Assembly: GCF_005222675.1 (NCBI RefSeq)
Contig: NZ_STGE01000017.1
Span: 62,001 to 126,000, forward strand
Length of the DNA: 64,000 bases
From: Mycolicibacterium sp. CR10
GTDB taxonomy: Bacteria > Actinomycetota > Actinomycetes > Mycobacteriales > Mycobacteriaceae
Direction of reading: 5' to 3'
The position numbers and the translations under genes are program-made. Positions within the stretch are counted from its first letter, which is position 1. Every line of letters starts with the position of its first letter. Shown here in pieces: positions 17,722 through 26,704 of this stretch. Below the pieces are notes generated by a model. It was not told the DNA's origin. It saw only the letters and a list, made by a program, of their open reading frames with translations, and did no database searches.

Positions 17722-18537
17722 CTACAGCCCGAGCAGCTCCGGCAGATCCGCCACCGAATCGATGACGTGGTTGGGCTGCATCGCGAATTCGTCTGCGGCC
17801 CAACGATCCAGCGTGTCCTGCCGAAACTTGCCGGTGCGCACCAGCACCCCGGTCATGCCGACCACCTGCGCGGCCAGCACGTCGTTGTTGAGGTCGTCGC
17901 CGATCATGTACATCTCGTCGGGGTCCACCCCGAGGCGGCCCGCCGCCGACAGGAAGCCCTCGGGCGCCGGCTTGCCGACTGCGGTGGCCTTGCGGCCCGA
18001 CGTCTCCTCCATCCCGATCAGGTACATCCCGGTGTCGACGCGCAGGCCGTCGGTGGTGGTCCACGAGGTGCTGCGGTGCATCGCGACCACCGGGACGCCC
18101 TGGGCCATCCAGTCGTAGACCCACGACAGGGTCAGGTGGCTGTATTCCGGTCCCGCGCCGCCCAGCAACACCACGTCGGGAGGTTCCGGTGCACGCTGTC
18201 CGGTGATGTCGCTGGAGTACACGATGTCGATGCCCGGCATGTCCTCGGCGATCTGCCCGCTGTTGACCAGGAAGCACCGGGCGTGCGGGTAGCGGCTGCG
18301 CACATAGTCGGCGGTCAGCACCGCCGCGGTGATCACCTCGTCCGCGCGGACCGACATGCCGGCCTCGGTCAGCAGTTCGGCGATCTGTTCGCGGGTGCGG
18401 GTGGTCGTGTTCGTCAGGTAGGCGCAGGCGACCTGATTGTCGGCCAACGTCTGCAGGGCCTCGGCCGCGCCGGGGATCGGCTTCCACGAGGTCACCAGGA
18501 CGCCATCGATGTCGAAGAGCACTCCACCGATAGCCAT
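17722..18537 (-). CDS. HAD-IIA family hydrolase
   Basis: A 271-residue haloacid-dehalogenase-fold phosphatase of the NagD-like IIA subfamily. Motif I is DIDGVL with the nucleophile and acid Asp, motif II lies in YLTNTTTR, the Lys is in KPAPEGF, and motif III is GDDLNNDV. The C2 cap lies between the core motifs. Likely substrates are small phosphate esters or nucleotides; specificity is unknown. It starts 45 bases after the preceding PH-domain gene stop, on the same strand. Confidence 0.92.
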   Translation of the reverse strand: MAIGGVLFDIDGVLVTSWKPIPGAAEALQTLADNQVACAYLTNTTTRTREQIAELLTEAGMSVRADEVITAAVLTADYVRSRYPHARCFLVNSGQIAEDMPGIDIVYSSDITGQRAPEPPDVVLLGGAGPEYSHLTLSWVYDWMAQGVPVVAMHRSTSWTTTDGLRVDTGMYLIGMEETSGRKATAVGKPAPEGFLSAAGRLGVDPDEMYMIGDDLNNDVLAAQVVGMTGVLVRTGKFRQDTLDRWAADEFAMQPNHVIDSVADLPELLGL

Positions 18538-18582
18538 GGTGCGACAGTAAACGGCCGTCGTTCTGCCGCAACTCGGGCCCGG

Positions 18583-20055
18583 CTAGCTGTGAGCCCACTC
18601 GGTCGAGTCCAACCACTGTGACGTCGTCGCCGCGATCGACCACGCGAGGTCGGCGGGAAGGTCGACGACCTCGTAGCGCTTGACCCCCGCCGCGGTCGCG
18701 GCGATCAGCGTGGCCACCCCCGCCCGTCGCTGAAACAGGCTCTGGCGCACGGTCCATCCGACGATGCCCGCACCGTCGATGCAGTCGCGGCGCCGCTGCA
18801 CGCTGCCCGCCTGGGCCACCAGCCAGCCGCCGCCCACCCGATGCCCCAGCGAGCGGGAACGGTCGGCGGCCAGAAATGCGCTACACACCGTCAGCACCGC
18901 CAGCGCCGGCCACACCCACACGGGCGCACCGGCGGTGACGGCCACCACAACCAACACAACGGCGACGACGCCCGGCAGCGCCATCGCCCTGGTCCACCGT
19001 CGCCGCGTCGCCGCGGGCCCGTGCGGCGTCAGCGCTCCGGTCACCGCATCGGGCCGTGCGATCAGGTCGGTCAGCACCGCCTCCGCGGTGCTGCGCGGGC
19101 ATGGCGGAAGCAGCTGGGACGCCTCTCCCGCGCCCGCGACTCCGGTCATCACCGCATCCAGTCGGGCACCGCCGAACAGCCGCACCAGCAGCGGTTCCCG
19201 CAGGGTTCCGCCCCTCAGCCGGCGCATGTCGAAGGTGTGCTCACGGACCCGCAGCAGACCATGGGACAGGTGCAGCAGATCGGCGTCGCGCCGCAGCACC
19301 AGATTGGCGTAGGTCACCAGCGACTGCGACACCGACAGTGCTACCGAGGCAAGCAGTACCACCAGTACGGCGACCATCACGCTCACCAGCACGCCGGTGT
19401 CCTCAGCGGCACTCTGGAAGTAATCGGTGCCCTGCCGAACCAGACGCGAATCCCGAAGCGCTTCAAACACTCCCGTCTGGTAGCCGACACCGAGCGCCGC
19501 CCCGATCATCAGCAGCCCGGTGAAGGTCAGCGGGCTGTAGCGCAGCCACGACGGCTGCCAGCGGGCCAGCACCCGCCCCTGCGGACCGCCGCTATCGACC
19601 GGCGCCGCCAGCGACTCGGCGAGCAGCACCGCCCGCAGCCCGGGCACCTCGCGGGCGGGCACGGCATCGAGCGCGAAGGCCGTATCCCCCGCTGCCTCCT
19701 GCCCGGTGCTCAGCCGCAGCACCGTGAGTCCCAGAAGTCGGTGCAGCACCCGCGCATCCGTGGAGACTGAGCGAATCCTGTTGCGCGGCACCGAGAGCAC
19801 GTTGCGCTGCAGCACGCCGGAGCGCAGCTGCACCTCGTCGGAACCGATGCGGTAGGCCGTGGTGAACCATCGCGCCACGCCGTATCCAACGATCAGGCCG
19901 ACGCCGATCAGCGTCCACACCGGGTTGCCGGTCGCCGAGCCGAGGACCAGCGACCCGATCAGTACCGGAATCTGGCGTACCACTTCGTGCACCGGGTGCA
20001 CGAGCAGCATGCGTGGACTCAGCCGGTGCCACTCCTGCGCGACGGCCTCCGTCAT
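18583..20055 (-). CDS. Membrane protein with bacterial PH domains (YdbT/DUF304 family)
   Basis: A 490-residue membrane protein with several paired hydrophobic segments, each followed by a bacterial Pleckstrin-homology (bPH2/DUF304) domain. The first is seen in ARWFTTAYRIGSDEVQLRSGVLQRNVLSVPRNRIRSVSTDARVLHRLLGLTVLRLSTG. This two-gene arrangement with a short PH-domain partner upstream is typical of YdbS/YdbT pairs in Gram-positive bacteria. The ATG overlaps the stop of a tiny ORF (ATGA at 20052-20055). Function at the membrane is unknown. Confidence 0.88.
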   Translation of the reverse strand: MTEAVAQEWHRLSPRMLLVHPVHEVVRQIPVLIGSLVLGSATGNPVWTLIGVGLIVGYGVARWFTTAYRIGSDEVQLRSGVLQRNVLSVPRNRIRSVSTDARVLHRLLGLTVLRLSTGQEAAGDTAFALDAVPAREVPGLRAVLLAESLAAPVDSGGPQGRVLARWQPSWLRYSPLTFTGLLMIGAALGVGYQTGVFEALRDSRLVRQGTDYFQSAAEDTGVLVSVMVAVLVVLLASVALSVSQSLVTYANLVLRRDADLLHLSHGLLRVREHTFDMRRLRGGTLREPLLVRLFGGARLDAVMTGVAGAGEASQLLPPCPRSTAEAVLTDLIARPDAVTGALTPHGPAATRRRWTRAMALPGVVAVVLVVVAVTAGAPVWVWPALAVLTVCSAFLAADRSRSLGHRVGGGWLVAQAGSVQRRRDCIDGAGIVGWTVRQSLFQRRAGVATLIAATAAGVKRYEVVDLPADLAWSIAATTSQWLDSTEWAHS

Positions 20056-20132
20056 GCCTCGACTCCCGCTTGCTCCGGTCCTCGCTCGTGCCTCGCTGCG
20101 ATCCTCACTCGCGCTCGTCTTCGGGTCGTCAT
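20052..20132 (-). CDS. 26-codon micro-ORF coupling two PH-domain genes
   Basis: Reading from the ATG at 20132 gives a 26-residue Arg-rich peptide (starts MTTRRRARVRIAARHERG) that stops at 20052. Its start overlaps the stop of the upstream 160-residue PH gene as ATGA (20129-20132), and its stop overlaps the start of the 490-residue gene as ATGA (20052-20055). Ribosomes could therefore step from gene to micro-ORF to gene. Whether the peptide itself matters is unknown; it may only be a bridge made from repeat-like GAGCGAGG DNA. Confidence 0.4.
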   Translation of the reverse strand: MTTRRRARVRIAARHERGPEQAGVEA

Positions 20133-20611
20133 GTGGCGTCCTCGGCTCCGAGCGCGGCGATGTCGGTGAGCTGCGCGACCACCCGGTCCGCGACGTCGGA
20201 GTCCAGCGCGACGATGCGCACCGCGCCGGCCGAGGACGCCGTCGTCACCGTCACGTTGGCCAACCCGAACAGCCGGTCCAGCGGCCCGCGGTAGGTGTCG
20301 ACGGTCTGCACCCGCGAGATCGGCGCGATCCGACGCTCCTGAACCAGCCAGCCCGACCGGGTGTAGACCGCGGTCGGGTCGACGTCCCACCGGTGCACGC
20401 GGTACCGCCACAGCGGAACCACGGCCACGAACACCAAGACGCCGAGCACCGTGCCGACCGCCAAGAGCAGGTGCAACCACCCCAGGCGGCCGTCCAACAC
20501 CCACCAGACCACCTGCGCCACCACCACGAACAGCCACGGGATGGCGGCGCCGATCGCCCACACCAGCGGTGCTTTCCGGCTCGGACGGTGCGCCGGTTCA
20601 ACCAAGTACAT
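20129..20611 (-). CDS. PH-domain membrane protein (YdbS-like)
   Basis: A 160-residue protein with two N-terminal hydrophobic helices (VWAIGAAIPWLFVVVAQVVWW; LLLAVGTVLGVLVFVAVVPLW) and one bPH2 domain (RWDVDPTAVYTRSGWLVQERRIAPISRVQTVDTYRGPLDRLFGL). The ATG at 20611 is preferred because residues before it are not conserved-looking. It diverges from the SDR at 20653 with 41 bases between starts. It is the short partner of the 490-residue protein downstream. Confidence 0.88.
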   Translation of the reverse strand: MYLVEPAHRPSRKAPLVWAIGAAIPWLFVVVAQVVWWVLDGRLGWLHLLLAVGTVLGVLVFVAVVPLWRYRVHRWDVDPTAVYTRSGWLVQERRIAPISRVQTVDTYRGPLDRLFGLANVTVTTASSAGAVRIVALDSDVADRVVAQLTDIAALGAEDAT

Positions 20612-20652
20612 GCTTCGAGCATGGCGTATCGGCGCCGAAGTATGTTGAAGCC

Positions 20653-21570
20653 ATGAGTGCCACATGGACCGCCGCCGACGTTCCCGATCAATCCGGCCGG
20701 GTGGCCGTGGTCACCGGCGCGAACGCAGGGATCGGGTACGAGGCCGCCGCGGTGCTGGCCGGTAAGGGTGCCCACGTCGTCGTCGCGGTGCGAAACCTCG
20801 ACAAGGGCAAGAAGGCGGTCGACGCGATCACCCGCGCGCACCCGAGCGCCGACGTCGCACTGCAGGAGCTCGACCTGTCGTCGCTGGCCAGTGTGCGCGC
20901 CGCCGCCGACGATCTGCGGTCGGCCTATCCGCGGATCGACCTGCTGATCAACAACGCCGGGGTGATGTATCCGCCCAAGCAGACCACGGCGGACGGCTTC
21001 GAATTGCAGTTCGGCACCAACCATCTCGGCCATTTCGCGCTCACCGGTCTGCTTCTCGACCGACTGCTGCCGGTGGAGGGCTCGCGCGTGGTGGTGGTCG
21101 CGAGCATCGCCCACAACATCCAGGGGGGCATCCACTTCGACGATCTGCAGTGGGAGCGCAGTTACAACCGGGTCGCTGCCTATGGCCAGTCCAAGCTGGC
21201 GAACCTGATGTTCACCTACGAACTTCAGCGCAGGCTCGCCACCGTCGCCGCTCCGACGATCGCGGTCGCCGCGCACCCCGGCATCTCCAACACCGAGCTG
21301 ATGCGCCACATCCCCGGCACCGGGCTGCCCGGCTTCAGCCGGCTCGCCGGGCTGGTCACCAACAGCCCGCCCGTCGGCGCTCTGGGCACGCTGCGGGCCG
21401 CGACCGATCCCGGTGTGCAGGGCGGCCAGTACTACGGGCCGTCGGGCTTCCGCGAGCTGGTCGGCCATCCGGTCCTGGTGCAGTCCAACAAGAAGTCGCA
21501 CGACGTTGCGGTGCAGGAGCGGTTGTGGTCGGTGTCCGAGGAACTCACCGGCGTGAAGTTCGGCGTCTGA
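20653..21570 (+). CDS. Short-chain dehydrogenase (Rv0439c-like)
   Basis: A 305-residue SDR with TGANAGIG, NNAG, and AYGQSKLANLMFTYEL as the Tyr-x-x-x-Lys site. It is in the syntenic position of M. tuberculosis Rv0439c, upstream of moeA2. The ATG at 20653 (MSATWTAADVPDQSGR) matches the start of the paralogue at 13991. Its TGA overlaps the moeA ATG by one base (TGATG), so the two are coupled. Confidence 0.94.
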   Translation: MSATWTAADVPDQSGRVAVVTGANAGIGYEAAAVLAGKGAHVVVAVRNLDKGKKAVDAITRAHPSADVALQELDLSSLASVRAAADDLRSAYPRIDLLINNAGVMYPPKQTTADGFELQFGTNHLGHFALTGLLLDRLLPVEGSRVVVVASIAHNIQGGIHFDDLQWERSYNRVAAYGQSKLANLMFTYELQRRLATVAAPTIAVAAHPGISNTELMRHIPGTGLPGFSRLAGLVTNSPPVGALGTLRAATDPGVQGGQYYGPSGFRELVGHPVLVQSNKKSHDVAVQERLWSVSEELTGVKFGV

Positions 21571-22757
21571 TGCGCTCCGTCGACGAGCATCGCGAGGTGG
21601 TCGCCGGCCTGATCGCCGCGAGGCCGCCGATATCCGTTCCGATCTCCGATGCGCTGGGCCTGGTTCTGGCCGAGGACGTGGTGGCGCCGCTGTCGCTGCC
21701 CGGGTTCGACAACTCGGCGATGGACGGGTACGCCGTCATCGACGACGACATCGCGACGGCGACCGATGACGCTCCCGTGCGGCTACCCGTCACCGAGGAC
21801 ATCCCCGCGGGCCGCACCGACATCCCGACGATCACCCGCGGCGTCGCGCACCGCATCATGACCGGCGCCCCGCTGCCGGTGGGGGCGACGGCCGTGGTCC
21901 CCGTGGAGGCCACCGACGGTGCGGTCGACACCGTCACCATCCGGGTCAGTGTGGTGCCGGGACAACATGTCCGGCGCGCGGGCGAGGACGTCACCGCCGG
22001 CTCGACGGTGCTGACGTCCGGGCAGGTCGTCACGCCGGCGGCACTGGGGCTCGCGGCCGCGCTCGGGTTGGTCGAGCTGAACGTCGTCCCACGCCAGCGG
22101 GTGCTGGTCCTGTCGACGGGCACCGAGTTGGTCGCTCCCGGCACCCCGCTGCAGCCGGGAAAGATCTACGAGTCGAACGCGGTGATGCTGGCGGCCGCCG
22201 TCCGCGACGCCGGCGCCGACGTGGCGGTGGCGCCGATGACCAGCGACGACGTCGACGTGTTCCGCGAGACACTGCGCGAGCACGCGGGGGAAGCCGATCT
22301 GATCATCACGACGGGCGGGGTCAGCGCCGGGGCCTACGAAGTGGTCAAAGACGCATTGTCGGGGACCGTCGAATTCGTGAAAGTCGCGATGCAACCCGGG
22401 ATGCCTCAGGGCGCGGGTGTCGTCAACGGCACGCCGATCATCACGCTGCCGGGCAACCCGGTCAGCGCGCTGGTGTCGTTCGAGGTGTTCATCCGCCCGG
22501 CCTTGCGTGCGGCAATGGGGCTGCCTGATGCCGACCGGCCGCGACGCACCGCGACGCTCACCGAGGACCTCACCTCGCCCCGGGGGAAACGCCAGTTCCG
22601 CCGTGGCGTGCTGGACGGCGACACCGTCATCAGCTACGGCCCGCCGGCGTCGCATCATCTGCGTTGGCTGGCCTCAGCGAACTGCCTTCTCGAGCTGGAC
22701 GAGGACACCTCCGAGGCTGCGGCGGGCCAGCGCGTGCAGGTGTGGGACCTCCGGTAA
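21570..22757 (+). CDS. moeA2: Molybdopterin molybdenumtransferase MoeA
   Basis: A complete MoeA of 395 residues, which inserts molybdate into adenylylated molybdopterin. Domain order is normal: the SAMDGYA motif, HRIMTGAPLPVGATAVVP, VLVLSTGTELV, the substrate-binding TTGGVSAG, and LPGNPVSALVSFEVF. Position matches M. tuberculosis moeA2 (Rv0438c). It is coupled to the SDR upstream by TGATG and is followed by tandem repeats beginning within its TAA stop codon. Confidence 0.97.
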   Translation: MRSVDEHREVVAGLIAARPPISVPISDALGLVLAEDVVAPLSLPGFDNSAMDGYAVIDDDIATATDDAPVRLPVTEDIPAGRTDIPTITRGVAHRIMTGAPLPVGATAVVPVEATDGAVDTVTIRVSVVPGQHVRRAGEDVTAGSTVLTSGQVVTPAALGLAAALGLVELNVVPRQRVLVLSTGTELVAPGTPLQPGKIYESNAVMLAAAVRDAGADVAVAPMTSDDVDVFRETLREHAGEADLIITTGGVSAGAYEVVKDALSGTVEFVKVAMQPGMPQGAGVVNGTPIITLPGNPVSALVSFEVFIRPALRAAMGLPDADRPRRTATLTEDLTSPRGKRQFRRGVLDGDTVISYGPPASHHLRWLASANCLLELDEDTSEAAAGQRVQVWDLR

Positions 22758-22835
22758 GCGCTCGTCGGTGCCGGTCTGCTCCTCGCGCAAGCGCTCGTCG
22801 GTGCCGGTCTGCTCCTCGCGCAAGCGCTCGTCGGT
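22756..22835. repeat. 33-bp tandem repeat between moeA2 and psd
   Basis: Units at 22756-22788 and 22789-22821 are identical and a third partial unit runs to 22835. Read on the minus strand each contains GAGCGCTTGCGCGAGGAGCA, which matches the mrp repeats (GAGCGCTCGCGCGAAGAGCA) at 18 of 20 positions, so they belong to one family in opposite orientation. The first two bases are part of the moeA2 stop codon. Confidence 0.95.
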
Positions 22836-22849
22836 AGAATCGCCGGACG

Positions 22850-23548
22850 ATGGCCAGACGCCCCGACCTTCCCTCAGGCCCAGAGCGACTCCTGGCCCTG
22901 GTGCGCTCCTCCGTTCCCCCTATGCACCCGGCCGGATTGCCGTTCGTGGGCGCAAGCCTCGCCGTCGCGGCGGTGGCGCGCCGCAGCCGCTGGCTCCGCC
23001 GTGCCGGGCTCGCCTCCGCGGCCGCCAACGCCGCGTTCTTCCGCCACCCGCCGCGGACCCCACCGACCCGGCCGGGTCTCGTGGTGGCACCGGCCGACGG
23101 CTTGATCTGCCTGATCCAGGAGGAGGTGCCGCCGCCTGAGCTGGGTCTGCCCGCGACGCCGCTGCCGCGGGTCAGCATCTTCCTGTCCCTGCTGGACGCC
23201 CATGTGCAGCGGACGCCGATCGCCGGTGAGGTCGTCAAGGTCGTCCATCGCGCCGGCCAATTCGTCTCCGCCGAGCTGGCCGCGGCCAGCGAGGACAACG
23301 AGCGCAACAGCGTGGTGATCCGCACCCCGGAGGGCGCCGAGGTCATCGCCGTGCAGATCGCTGGACTGCTCGCCCGCCGGATCGTCTGCGACGTCAAGGC
23401 CGGTGACAAGGTCGCCCTCGGCGATACCTACGGCCTGATCCGGTACGGCTCCCGCCTCGACACCTACCTGCCCGCGGGGTCGAACATCCTCGTCGATGTC
23501 GGGCAGCGGGCGCTCGCCGGCGAGACCGTGCTGGCCGAGCTCCCGTGA
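22850..23548 (+). CDS. psd: Phosphatidylserine decarboxylase proenzyme
   Basis: A 232-residue decarboxylase that makes phosphatidylethanolamine from phosphatidylserine. The short class II type is self-cleaved: RYGSR (199-202) supplies the Gly-Ser site where Ser201 becomes the pyruvoyl group. Asp83 in APADG and His118 in [10 protein letters not shown] are the catalytic partners. FRHPPRTPP is the usual family entry motif. It is followed by pssA with a GTGA overlap, the natural pathway partner. Confidence 0.97.
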   Translation: MARRPDLPSGPERLLALVRSSVPPMHPAGLPFVGASLAVAAVARRSRWLRRAGLASAAANAAFFRHPPRTPPTRPGLVVAPADGLICLIQEEVPPPELGLPATPLPRVSIFLSLLDAHVQRTPIAGEVVKVVHRAGQFVSAELAAASEDNERNSVVIRTPEGAEVIAVQIAGLLARRIVCDVKAGDKVALGDTYGLIRYGSRLDTYLPAGSNILVDVGQRALAGETVLAELP

Positions 23549-24408
23549 TCAAGCCCCGCAAGCGCCGCATCAAGGCGCCGGTGATGAGCGTCCGCATCCT
23601 GCCGAGCGCCATGACCGTCGCCGCGATCTGTCTCGGACTGAGCGCGGTGAAGTTCGCGCTCGATGGCCGGCCGACGGAGGCAATGGCGTTCCTGGCGATC
23701 GCCGCGATCCTGGACGCCCTCGACGGTCGTCTCGCCCGCGCGTTGAACGCGACGTCGAAGATGGGCGAGGAACTCGACTCGCTGGCCGACGCTGTGAACT
23801 TCGGTGTGGCACCGGCTTTCATCGTCTACGCCACGCTGCTGTCCACGTCCCGCATCGGCTGGATAGTCGTGCTGCTGTACGCGGTGTGCATCGTGTTGCG
23901 ACTGGCTCGTTTCAACGCAATGCTCAGCCTCGTCCAACCTGACTACGAGAAGAAGTACTTCGTCGGCATGCCCGCCCCCGCCGGCGCGATCGGGGCGATC
24001 GGTCCGTTGGCCGCCAAGATGCAGTTTGGCGACGGCTGGTGGACGTCGGAGGCCGCGGTCGTCATCTGGATGATCTGCGTGTCGCTGCTGGTGGTCAGCA
24101 CCCTGCCGATGCGCAAGATCCACACCTTCTCGGTGCCGCCCAACATGGTTGCGCCGCTGCTGGCTCTGCTGGCGATCGGTGTGGCCGCCTCCATCCTCTA
24201 CGGCTATGTGGTGATCCTGGTGATCATCCTGGCCTACGTCATCCACATCCCGTTCGCCATCCGCACCCGGCGCTTCCTCGCGGCGCACCCGGAGGTGTGG
24301 GACGACAAACCCAGACAGCAGCGCGCTGCCCGGCGCGCGATCCGTCGGGCTCAGCCGCATCGCCGGTCGGTGATGCGACTCGGCCTGCGCAGACCACCGA
24401 GGGGCTGA
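23545..24408 (+). CDS. pssA: CDP-diacylglycerol-serine O-phosphatidyltransferase
   Basis: A 287-residue polytopic membrane enzyme forming phosphatidylserine from CDP-diacylglycerol and serine, the step before Psd. The CDP-alcohol phosphotransferase motif D-x2-DG-x2-AR-x8-G-x3-D-x3-D is complete at residues 57-82 (DALDGRLAR to DSLAD). About six to eight membrane segments follow, ending in a basic cytoplasmic tail. The GTG start overlaps the psd stop by four bases. Confidence 0.97.
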   Translation: MIKPRKRRIKAPVMSVRILPSAMTVAAICLGLSAVKFALDGRPTEAMAFLAIAAILDALDGRLARALNATSKMGEELDSLADAVNFGVAPAFIVYATLLSTSRIGWIVVLLYAVCIVLRLARFNAMLSLVQPDYEKKYFVGMPAPAGAIGAIGPLAAKMQFGDGWWTSEAAVVIWMICVSLLVVSTLPMRKIHTFSVPPNMVAPLLALLAIGVAASILYGYVVILVIILAYVIHIPFAIRTRRFLAAHPEVWDDKPRQQRAARRAIRRAQPHRRSVMRLGLRRPPRG

Positions 24409-24409
24409 C

Positions 24410-26617
24410 ATGTCCGAACTCGACGAGGTCTCCGCGGACCGCCCGCGCGCGCACCTCACGCTCACCGCGCGGCTGAACACCTCGGCGCTGGACAACCGGC
24501 GCGGGGTGATCCGCCTCCATCCGGAAGCCATTGCCGCACTGGGCATCCGGGAGTGGGACGCGGTGTCGCTGACGGGCGCACGAACCACCGCCGCGGTCGT
24601 CGGTATCGCGCCTGCCGGGACACCGACGGGCACCGCACTGCTCGACGACGTGACACTGTCCAATGCCGGCCTGCGCGAGGACACCTCGGTGCTCGTCGCC
24701 CCCGTCACCGTGTACGGCGCCCGTTCGGTGACCCTCAGCGGGTCCAATCTGGCGACGCAGTCGATCGCCGCGGCGACCCTGCGCCAGGCGTTGTTGGGCA
24801 AGGTGATGACGGTCGGTGACACCGTATCGCTGCTGCCCCGCGATCTCGGGCCCGGCACCTCGACCTCGGATGCCAGCGCCGCGCTGGCGTCGTCGGTCGG
24901 TATCACCTGGACCTCGGAGTTGCTGACGGTGACGGGCGCGGATCCCGCCGGACCCGTGAGCGTGCAACCCAATTCACTGGTCAGCTGGGGTAACGGATTC
25001 AGGGCCGCGCCTCAGGGCGGTACCGGCGAGCACGTCGTCGTCACTTCCGAAGAGGCCCGCGCACCCGCGGTCTCATTCGACGACCTCAAGGGTGCCCATG
25101 CGGCCGCCAGCCGCCTGACCGAATGGCTCAAGCTCGCGCTCGACCAACCCGAGCTGCTCGAAAAGCTGGGCGCAACAGCTAATCTCGGAGTTCTGGTGTC
25201 CGGCCCGGCCGGCGTCGGCAAGGCCACAATGGTGCGGACGGTCTGCGCGGACAGACGGTTGGTCGAACTCGACGGGCCGGAGGTCGGGTCACTTCATGCC
25301 GAGGATCGTCTGAAGAATGTGTCCGCGGCCGTGGCCACCGTTCGCGACGGCGGCGGTGTTCTGCTGGTGACCGACGTCGACGCCCTGCTGCCGATGCCGG
25401 CCGATCCGGTGGCGACGCTGGTGCTCACCGAGCTGCGGTCGGCGATCGCCACCAAGGGCGTCGCGTTCGTCGCGACCTCGGCGGTACCGGACAACGTCGA
25501 TCCCCGGCTGCGGGCTCCGGATGTCTGCGACCGCGAGCTCGGGCTCAGCCTGCCCGACGGCACAGTGCGCAAACAACTGCTCGAGGTGCTGCTGCGCGAC
25601 GTCCCCGCCGACGAGCTCGATCTCGGTGAGATCGCCGAGCGCACACCGGGATTCGTGGTGGCCGACCTTGCGGCGTTGGTGCGCGAGGCGGCGCTGCGCG
25701 CGGCGGCGCGGGCCAGCGAGAACGGTGAGACGCCGACGCTGAAGCAGGAGGATCTGGTCGGCGCGCTCGGCGTCATCCGCCCGCTGTCCCGGTCGGCCAC
25801 CGAGGAAGTGAGCGTCGGATCGGTCACCCTTGAGGACGTCGGCGACATGGCCGACACCAAGCAGGCGCTCACCGAGGCGGTGCTGTGGCCGCTGCAGCAT
25901 CCCGAGACGTTCCAGCGGTTGGGCGTGGAGCCGCCCCGTGGCGTGTTGCTCTACGGACCCCCCGGGTGCGGCAAGACGTTCGTCGTCCGCGCGCTCGCCA
26001 GTTCGGGCCGCCTCAGCGTGCACGCCGTCAAGGGCGCCGAGCTGATGGACAAGTGGGTCGGCTCCTCGGAGAAGGCGGTGCGCGAATTGTTCCGCCGGGC
26101 ACGCGATTCCGCGCCGTCGCTGGTGTTCCTCGACGAGATCGACGCGTTGGCGCCCCGTCGCGGGCAGAGCTTCGACTCCGGGGTGACCGACCGGGTGGTG
26201 GCGGCGCTGCTGACCGAACTCGACGGCATCGAGCCGCTGCGTGATGTGGTGGTGCTGGGTGCGACGAACCGCCCGGACCTGATCGACCCGGCCTTGCTGC
26301 GGCCGGGGCGGCTGGAGAAACTGGTGTTCGTCGAACCGCCTGATGCCGAGGCGCGCACCCAGATTCTGCGCACGGCAGGCAAATCCGTTCCGCTTGCTGA
26401 TGATGTCGACCTCGCGACGCTGGCGGCCGATCTCGATGGCTACAGCGCCGCCGACTGCGTGGCCCTGCTGCGTGAGGCCGCGCTGACGGCGATGCGCCGC
26501 TCGATCGACGCCGCCGACGTGACCGCCGCCGATGTCGCCGCGGCCCGCGAGGCGGTACGCCCATCGCTGGATCCCGTCCAGGTCGAGTCGTTGCGCGCCT
26601 TCAACGCCTCCCGCTGA
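24410..26617 (+). CDS. Tandem AAA ATPase, CDC48/p97-like (Rv0435c-like)
   Basis: A 735-residue ATPase with an N-terminal double-psi barrel domain (RLNTSALDNRRGVIRLHPEA region) and two AAA modules. D2 is canonical: GPPGCGKTF (516-524), LVFLDEIDALAPRRG, and the arginine-finger region RPGRLEKLVF. D1 is degenerate: Walker A reads GPAGVGKAT (265-273), with Ala where Ser/Thr normally coordinates Mg, and Walker B reads VLLVTDVDAL, with Val in place of the catalytic Glu. It starts one base after the pssA stop. Such proteins unfold or extract clients; the client is unknown. Confidence 0.93.
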   Translation: MSELDEVSADRPRAHLTLTARLNTSALDNRRGVIRLHPEAIAALGIREWDAVSLTGARTTAAVVGIAPAGTPTGTALLDDVTLSNAGLREDTSVLVAPVTVYGARSVTLSGSNLATQSIAAATLRQALLGKVMTVGDTVSLLPRDLGPGTSTSDASAALASSVGITWTSELLTVTGADPAGPVSVQPNSLVSWGNGFRAAPQGGTGEHVVVTSEEARAPAVSFDDLKGAHAAASRLTEWLKLALDQPELLEKLGATANLGVLVSGPAGVGKATMVRTVCADRRLVELDGPEVGSLHAEDRLKNVSAAVATVRDGGGVLLVTDVDALLPMPADPVATLVLTELRSAIATKGVAFVATSAVPDNVDPRLRAPDVCDRELGLSLPDGTVRKQLLEVLLRDVPADELDLGEIAERTPGFVVADLAALVREAALRAAARASENGETPTLKQEDLVGALGVIRPLSRSATEEVSVGSVTLEDVGDMADTKQALTEAVLWPLQHPETFQRLGVEPPRGVLLYGPPGCGKTFVVRALASSGRLSVHAVKGAELMDKWVGSSEKAVRELFRRARDSAPSLVFLDEIDALAPRRGQSFDSGVTDRVVAALLTELDGIEPLRDVVVLGATNRPDLIDPALLRPGRLEKLVFVEPPDAEARTQILRTAGKSVPLADDVDLATLAADLDGYSAADCVALLREAALTAMRRSIDAADVTAADVAAAREAVRPSLDPVQVESLRAFNASR

Positions 26618-26627
26618 GCCTTCCCCC

Positions 26628-26688
26628 GTTGAGACTGCGCTGACGGCGTCGCTCACTCGAATTTCTCCGCCACCAGCGCAGCCCCAAC
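26628..26688. repeat. Palindromic repeat, family B copy 1
   Basis: Arms starting GTTGAGACTGCGCTG (26628) and ending CAGCGCAGCCCCAAC (26688) are 21 bases each with four mismatches. The centre reads TCGAATTTCTC. It lies between the convergent AAA and DUF2293 genes and could act as a two-way terminator. A second copy stands at the other end of the DUF2293 gene. Confidence 0.9.
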
Positions 26689-26704
26689 GTCTGTGCAGCC
26701 GGCG

